A DNA stretch of 64,000 bases from Neoscytalidium dimidiatum (Eukaryota; Ascomycota; Dothideomycetes; Botryosphaeriales; Botryosphaeriaceae). The translations under genes were made by a program, and so were the position numbers. Below the pieces are notes generated by a model. The model worked only from the letters and a program-made list of their open reading frames with translations. It ran no database searches and was not told the origin of the DNA. Location: contig CM074695.1 in the NCBI GenBank assembly GCA_037367355.1, positions 1,736,001-1,800,000 of the forward strand. Reading direction: 5' to 3'. Shown here one piece after another: positions 58,649 to 64,000 of this stretch; within the stretch, counting starts at the first letter, position 1, and each line of letters opens with the position of its first letter.

Positions 58649-60227
58649 TCACACATCGCCGAAGAAGATGACCTGAACAGTAATGTCATCCCTGATCTTC
58701 CTGCTGATGGGCGGGTAAGAGCTCATGACGCCACAGAACAAGCCCCTACGCGCGCCGCCAAACGCGTTCTTGACAAGATGGGTCGCGGCGTTATCGTCCT
58801 CGACGACGAAGTGCTCCGGGCGGGCCCACCACATGCCGAAGCCGCCCTCATCGAGCCACCACTGCTCGCTAGGCTTGGCCTTGGCCGGCTTGTATTTGAG
58901 CACGTCCGTGGGCGGGCCGGCGATGGTATTGGCACGCTTCGCGTCGATCCAGCGCGCGACCAGCTCGACCGCGTCCTCGTTCGACACGTGGTCCCAGAAG
59001 CCGTCGCTGGCCATGATCAGGAAGTCGTAGCTGGCGCCGCCCTTCCTGACGGTCGTTTCCTCGATCACGGGCTCGGCGGTGAGGTAGGGCGGCGTTCGGG
59101 TCGCCGGGCGCGGCGCGGAGCCCCAGTACTTCTGCTGCGCTTCGTTGATCGTGTCGACGGGCCACTTCCAGCGATGGTCACCGAACGCGCGCGTCACGGC
59201 CAGGCCGAGCAGGCGCCCGGAGGCGCGGTCGATCATCGTGTCCTCCTCGCCCGGGTGGGCTGCCACGAGGCGCGCGTACTCGTCCGGGTTTTTGCCCGTC
59301 TGGTCCTTGGAGAGAGGGATGGCCGTGTAAGACTTGCCGTCGGTGCTGGCGCGGCCCAGGACGGCGCGCGAGTCGCCAACGCAGGCCACGCGGAGGGTCG
59401 TCTTGATCGGATCGTAGGCGGCGAGCAGCGCGCAGGAGCCGGACAGGGCGGCGGCGATCTTGGCAATCACGTCGGCGGAGCCGGGCTCGGCGGTGTCCGA
59501 GCTCATGGAGGTGTGGGCGCCGTCGTTGATCTCATCGTCGAGAGCGAGGAAGGCTTTGGTCATGTGCTCTGAGATGTCGGCGGAGGATGCGTCCGCGGGT
59601 AATCGTTCGAGAGCATCCGACACGAAGGGAATGAGGTCTTCACGGAGAACGGCAGATGTTGCCCAACCGCTGCGCTGGAATCAGTGTTGGTTTGATCCAA
59701 GGTGTTGGATGAGGTGAGGGGAGAGGCGCCGCTTACGCATGTCCGTCATACACTCCCCAGTAGGTCCACAGGTTTCCGCCTGGGCCTTTGCCGGTGGCAC
59801 AGCTGTGCTCATCTTCCACTGGCGAATTGCTGGCAAAGCGGACGACATCGCATCGGCCCACCCGACCATTTCCGAGGTCGAACAGCTTGGATTTCTGCTC
59901 CTTTCGTAGGAGCTCGGTTGCGGCCGAAACGTCGAGCGCCCTCACCGGGACTTCGACTTTGCGCTTGCCGTCTCCCTTCTGCTTGATCTGTGGCACAAGA
60001 ATCGCAGTATCTTCATAAGGGGCTTTCTTTAGGGAGGTGGTTTGGGTGAGGTAGGTAGCCAGTCCAGTCACTCCAGCGGCACCGCCTGCCACTGCAATTA
60101 TAGGGTTGACGCGTGCGTGCAGCGAGCGGCGTATCGCTGGGCGGCACAGGGCAAGTCGGTGGGTGATACTGTAATTTGGACTTACAGAATTCAGAACCCT
60201 CCGAATTAGCTGGATTGGAGAGGGCAT
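58649..60227 (-). CDS. PTC5: Mitochondrial PP2C phosphatase (Ptc5 / pyruvate dehydrogenase phosphatase-like)
   Basis: Two exons, 60227-59737 and 59669-58649, with a 67-nt intron (GC|GTAAGC...GCGCAG); 503 aa. The N-terminus is Arg-rich without acidic residues (MPSPIQLIRRVLNS...), as in a mitochondrial presequence. A hydrophobic segment follows (IIAVAGGAAGVTGLATYL). PP2C motifs are in order: WGVYDGHAG (metal ligand Asp161), SGSCALLAAYD, VACVGDSRAVLG, LGLAVTRAFGD, LIMASDGFWDHVSNEDAV (Asp386) and RDDITVQVIFF. Yeast Ptc5 dephosphorylates the E1 subunit of pyruvate dehydrogenase; the same role is inferred. A strong donor-like GTAAGT occurs at codon 15, but no acceptor restores frame, so I read through it. 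The start is therefore slightly uncertain; the frame is also open to an upstream ATG near 60338. Confidence 0.88.
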
Positions 60228-62061
60228 TTTGAAGTCGTCTTGCGGCCAAGGTGAAGCTGATGTAAAGGTGAAGTGAGGTTGAGGGGGTGGTGTAGCTAGT
60301 AAATTGTACGTGTAGCTCGAGTCAGATATGTTGCACATTCCCTTGGTGAATGACTCAGGTTTGGTACAAACACGCCGATTCTCCGGGTTACTTGCGCATT
60401 GCTCGACTCTTTCTCGCGAGAGCAGTATTCACATCAGCCTCTCCTCCCTTTCAAAGGGCAGATCCGTCCCCAGCTACAACATCTCTTGAGCAATCAACAC
60501 AGATGGCCGCCTACTAAGTTGAGAAGTCCTCAGGTACCATCCAGAGCCGCCTGGCTCTTGTCATGAAGTCTGGCAGAGGTTTCTTGTCCTTAATGCCACC
60601 GCTCCGACATTTGCCTATTAGCGTGATGTCAGTATGGGCTGCATATGCCCCCTGATGAACTCTACACAGCAGTAAAGCTAAACTTATCATTATCGCTGGC
60701 AATGCTCCCCCACAACGGAAGTTCCAGGCCGAATGTGAGTTGAGGGCATCGATTTCCATTAAAGTCAGCGCTGCTGGACTCTATAAGATTACGCAACACT
60801 GGCTAAAGCTTCTGTCCATGACTGAAATGGGAACAATATATGTCCACCGTTTCCTGAATACACAAAGGATGCCGCATACATGCTGGGTTCCATTTGAGTG
60901 GGTCTCCAGCGGCACTGCGCTCTGCTCATCGTCCTGCGAAGAAAGTCCTCGACTGAGAAGCCCTGGGGGACAACTTGGGCCTGGCGAAGGAGTTTCTTAC
61001 GAAGCTTCTGAGGCTCGATACATTCTGTGAAGAAGCTTTTCAGTCAAGAATTTTTGGATGACGATCTAGTCGAGAGTGGGTGAGATTGAACTTGGACTGC
61101 TTGCGGCAAGTTGTTCCGCTAACCCCACAATAGTCATCATCGACGCTACTAGAAATTTTTAAAAATGGGGAAGAAGACGCATCTATCAGTAGCAAGGCTC
61201 GCCAGCGGTTAGGTCTTCACTTTCAACGGTGGGGAAACCTCCACGCCTTCATCTTCCACCACGTTTTTCTATCTTTATTCTCATCTACGAAGCCCGTAGG
61301 CGTACTCAAGTTCACATCCTCAATAGTTCCGACACAAGATCATCATGACCGAGTGAGTTCCCCCTACATGAATCTCTGCTTCATCTCCAAACACGCCTGG
61401 GTAAAAGACGGCGGTCACCCGGCCTTTGTATCCACTCTGCTGGGCCTCCACGTACAACGATTGGCCCCACTGCCCTCTGCACAGAGTCACGTCTGCAACC
61501 TTCCCTTTACACCTCAAAACGCCTCTGCTTACGCTCGCGAGCGGGGTATACATCGAGACTGGCGTGCACGCAACATCGATCACCTCGATAGGTCGAATTC
61601 GCTGAATACTTAGAGATCCGGGGTATGCATTCACGGAGTCTCGGATGGTAGTGCATAAGCTGCAGACAGCTTAACTTAACTCTTCCAGCCTCGAAAATTT
61701 GATTTGGAGACTGCTGCTGGCATTCGGGCTGCTGCGGGGTAAGTCGAGATTTGAGCACACTGCACATGACATTGTGGTATGAGGAGACGACATAATTACA
61801 GATTTGATTCTTCGCGGGGTTCTAGTGTGAGGACGGTGCGGGACTCTGTGACAAAACGAAGGAAGACGAGGTGTTGCTTACGCGACGTATACGGACAGGG
61901 GTCTCGAATACTTGGACAGCTGAATTTCACAGTATTCCGAGGATGCAGTAGGTCATTTATTTGGTCACATTATCTACATGAATTTCGGGACTGAAGATCA
62001 GATCCAACATTAAATCTTACGATGCGCCCAGAAATTGCGTGAGTGTACGACATCCAGAACC
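60228..62061. other. 1.8 kb low-GC stretch with possible gene relics
   Basis: This is the promoter side of the PP2C gene and the 3' side of the rhodopsin-fold gene. At 61344 an ATG is followed two codons later by a GTGAGT donor. At 61682-61687 a CTTCCAG acceptor precedes an exon-like piece that reads PRKFDLETAAGIRAAA and ends in GTAAGT; a further piece at 61800-61860 reads RFDSSRGSSVRTVRDS. The phases do not join into one open frame. On minus, 60514-60610 reads KKPLPDFMTRARRLWMV as a possible C-terminal scrap. I suspect decayed genes but cannot assign any. Confidence 0.35.
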
Positions 62062-63353
62062 TCAGAGACTACCTTCCCTAGAATTCACATGTCCGTACTT
62101 AGATAATTCAAGGCCTCCGGTGCGGTGATCCCCCAATATCTCTTCTGCGGAGAGTGTGGTTCTACCACGATTCCCCGAGTACACGCCGGGGCTGTTGTGG
62201 ATGTTCCATAGCTCGGGATGACTATCCGGGGGTTCTGAAGTCCAAGTCGTTTTACCGAGGAGTCTTCCTACTAACTTCACTAAGGGACGTAGTTTTGGTA
62301 GGCAGCAGCAGATGACAGCACTGCTCTCAGTCAGCGCCATTCATCCAATAACGTCAGTTGTTCATTGCGTGCATACGTATAGACCTCCATACCGGTCCAG
62401 ATCATCAAGTCAACCGTTCCCCAAGTCGGATCCGTCAGGTCGAGAGAAACAATCTTGATCAGTCGGATGATTGTGACAAAACATGCACTAGAGCAATTGA
62501 GCAATTAGCTCTGATGCGCGTTGCTATCGCAAAAACAATCAGAGTTGCTTACAAGCCTCCAAAAACCAACGTACAGGCAATCAGGACTTTCTGATACCGG
62601 GAAATATTCAGTCTCCATATATAGGGCATAGGAAGAATCATCAGGCCGAAGTCGGATGTTATGCCACCGATTGCCACACCGACATAAAACTTGAAGAGGT
62701 CGATGCAGTTCTGTTGCGTACCATCCCAGAAACTATTGATTGGCCAGCATGTACGTATGGATGGGATATACTAGTAATACAGAATCAGCGGCAGAGCGGA
62801 GAGTCGAAATCTGAGGGCGTCGAGCATTCCAAACGGACGGACCGTCTTACTGTAGATATTGCCCAGGCAACGATTATAAACACGAATATACGTAGATAGT
62901 AGCGCATGCTGGTAACTTCGAAAATGCGATAGTAGAGTGCTACCAGAGATAATCTTGCACAAGCCAAGCCCGTAGTGTACAGTATTTCGTTAGCAACGAT
63001 AGTCTGGAAGAACCGCGGAATACTGTCCGGGTCTTCTTGCGCGACCACCGCAGCGTGTCTGCCAAGGCCAAACCGCAGCCACAACATTGTGCCAGTGAAG
63101 ACGCCTACTGTACTTACCTATAGTTTTGTTCAGCTAAATCACCCCGAGGTCCATGCGCTTTACGCCATCTTGAACTTACCGCTGCAACTAGTGCAAACCA
63201 GTCATCCGATGACAACGCTTTTCCCCCCATACGTGCTGAGGCAAATCTCGCAATGACAGCCAACACCATCAAAATGAAGAAAGCAATATGGACTGCGTAG
63301 ACCTCGCCCTGCCGATTCTCCGCCAGAAAGGCAGCCTGTTCTTCGGGTGTCAT
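62062..63353 (-). CDS. Fungal rhodopsin-fold integral membrane protein (PTH11/SAT-like superfamily)
   Basis: Five exons: 63353-63180, 63117-62851, 62770-62553, 62487-62377 and 62320-62062; 342 aa. Hydrophobic segments are VYAVHIAFFILMVLAVIARF, the GVFTGTMLWLRF region, ILYTTGLACARLSLVALYYRIF, YYLRIFVFIIVAWAIS, FYVGVAIGGITSDFGLMILPMPYIW and LIACTLVFGGFACFVTIIRLI. A last one contains VDLMIWTGMEVYTAVICCCLP. Motifs typical of the family are the Asp-Asp-Trp after TM1 (SSDDWFALVAA), SDFGLMILPMPYIWRL and EVYTAVICCCLPKLRPL. These proteins are unlike retinal opsins; members include surface receptors such as Pth11 and proteins encoded near secondary-metabolite genes. The ligand is unknown. The tail may extend if a GTAGTC near the stop is a donor. 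Confidence 0.8.
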
Positions 63354-63703
63354 CGTAGCAGTAGCTGCGATGCACACAGTATCACAGTTTCCGAGGGTGC
63401 AGGTGAAGAACGCGGCCGCGGCTCCCTTAAAGCGCTCCGAGCCCTGACAGTAGCTGTAAACTTCTAAAGGAGTTGAGGCGACAATAAGTGGAGCTGTCGG
63501 CAGTGAATGCTGAAGATGGGTGTTGACGAGTCAACAAAGCGTTGTCAAATACGATCATTCATGCTTAGCTTGAGGGGCAAGGGCCTGTAAGTTTCGAGTC
63601 TCTTTGCACAATTGATCACAACTGCTCTGTAAAGCTTGAACTTGGCAAGATTTGGGTCTGAGGCTAAAATTTTGTCGAGCCGCTCCATGGCTGCTCTCCA
63701 GAT
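63354..63703. other. Spacer upstream of the rhodopsin-fold gene
   Basis: 350 bp between the rhodopsin-fold ATG and the stop of the partial hydrolase, both on minus. It presumably holds the promoter and 3' UTR. Nothing else was seen. Confidence 0.6.
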
Positions 63704-64000
63704 TCATGGTTGCCAATCTCCAATTGGTCGTTTGCGTCGATTTGCGTCGAAGTCGGCCAGGAGATTGATCGCTGCGTCAACAACTCGCTCTTGACCCGAG
63801 GCAAAGAAGGCATGACTCGCCTCTGCAACCAGAACCGTGCGCTTAATATTGCCCAGGGCGGCGTAGGCCTCCTGACCGGGAAGTGGAATAACCCGATCTG
63901 CTCCGCAGAAGATGTACCCTGATATGCTTGTGTAGAAGGGGTCGTCTAAGGGTGAGTAACTGATAGGCGAATTGAGCGAGTTTAGAGACTGCGGCTTGAG
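63704..64000 (-). CDS. C-terminal part of an alpha/beta-hydrolase (gene runs off the window)
   Basis: The minus frame is open from the window end (base 64000 is the first base of a codon) to the stop at 63706-63704, giving 98 codons plus stop. No start lies inside the window. It reads SLNSLNSPISYSPLDDPFY, then GYIFCGADRVIPLPGQEAY, then TVLVAEASHAFFASGQERVV and AAINLLADF. This order is that of the last third of small alpha/beta-hydrolases: lid end, the strand with the acid residue (Asp of CGADRVIP), and the catalytic His of ASHAFF near the end. The nucleophile is outside the window. Fungal relatives are annotated as salicylate-esterase-like or AB-hydrolase-1 proteins; the substrate is unknown. 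Confidence 0.72.
   Translation of the reverse strand, partial: LKPQSLNSLNSPISYSPLDDPFYTSISGYIFCGADRVIPLPGQEAYAALGNIKRTVLVAEASHAFFASGQERVVDAAINLLADFDANRRKRPIGDWQP

Noticed and set aside
60163..60186. Intron at codon 15 of the PP2C gene (GTAAGT)
   Set aside because: None of the nearby AG acceptors restores the downstream frame; read-through gives a good mitochondrial presequence.
30..63990. tRNA, rRNA or CRISPR features
   Set aside because: I scanned for B-box-like GGTTCGAATC patterns, conserved rRNA blocks and regularly spaced repeats and saw none; a covariance-model search was not possible.

Overview
The window is nuclear DNA of a filamentous ascomycete (Pezizomycotina). Nearly every gene is broken by short GT-AG introns of about 45-115 nt, many with CTGAC/CTAAC-like branch sites just before the acceptor. 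The gene set is also typical: a LAMMER kinase, a secreted pepsin-type protease, a DUF3455 secreted protein, a large F-box protein, a fungal rhodopsin-fold membrane protein, a GPI-anchored cupredoxin and an embedded MIF-like domain. I cannot place it to class; Dothideomycetes or Eurotiomycetes are both possible. There are no rRNA or tRNA genes, CRISPR arrays or operons that I can see. Gene models below were spliced by hand, and every complete model closes in frame. RNA evidence was not available.

Layout. 1-14 kb: an unresolved edge fragment, then MIS12/MTW1 (kinetochore), a LAMMER kinase and a class III aminotransferase on the minus strand, and SRP19/SEC65 on plus. 14-27 kb: a secreted aspartic protease with a 14-nt microexon next to an 873-nt intron, a gene-free 3 kb stretch, the head-to-head pair DBP6 (ribosome biogenesis) and GPI3/PIG-A (GPI anchor synthesis), and a secreted DUF3455 protein. 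29-37 kb: the head-to-head pair COY1 (Golgi coiled-coil protein) and VPS3 (CORVET tethering subunit), then a small GFA/CENP-V-fold protein. 37-39 kb: an accessory, gene-free stretch with two inverted arrays of one 9-bp unit. 39-46.5 kb: a DENND11/LCHN-like protein, an F-box protein and a GPI-anchored cupredoxin. 47.8-50.4 kb: MHF2/CENP-X and a MIF-domain protein. 53-60 kb: PSD1 head-to-head with a HERPUD/Usa1-like ERAD protein, then a mitochondrial PP2C phosphatase. 60-64 kb: a degenerate-looking stretch, a rhodopsin-fold membrane protein and the 3' end of an alpha/beta-hydrolase running off the window.

Most genes are conserved housekeeping genes in independent transcription units, so this is mainly a core-genome segment. 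Three compact divergent promoters (about 0.29, 0.32 and 0.41 kb) join genes with membrane or secretory roles. By contrast, four gene-free stretches of roughly 2.8-3.2 kb each lie upstream of a minus-strand gene. The best candidates for unusual biology are the protease microexon and long intron, the inverted 9-bp repeat arrays, the MIF-fold domain whose usual N-terminal proline is internal, and the A-tract-bearing 465-nt aminotransferase intron. I did not find a convincing wholly new multi-gene system.
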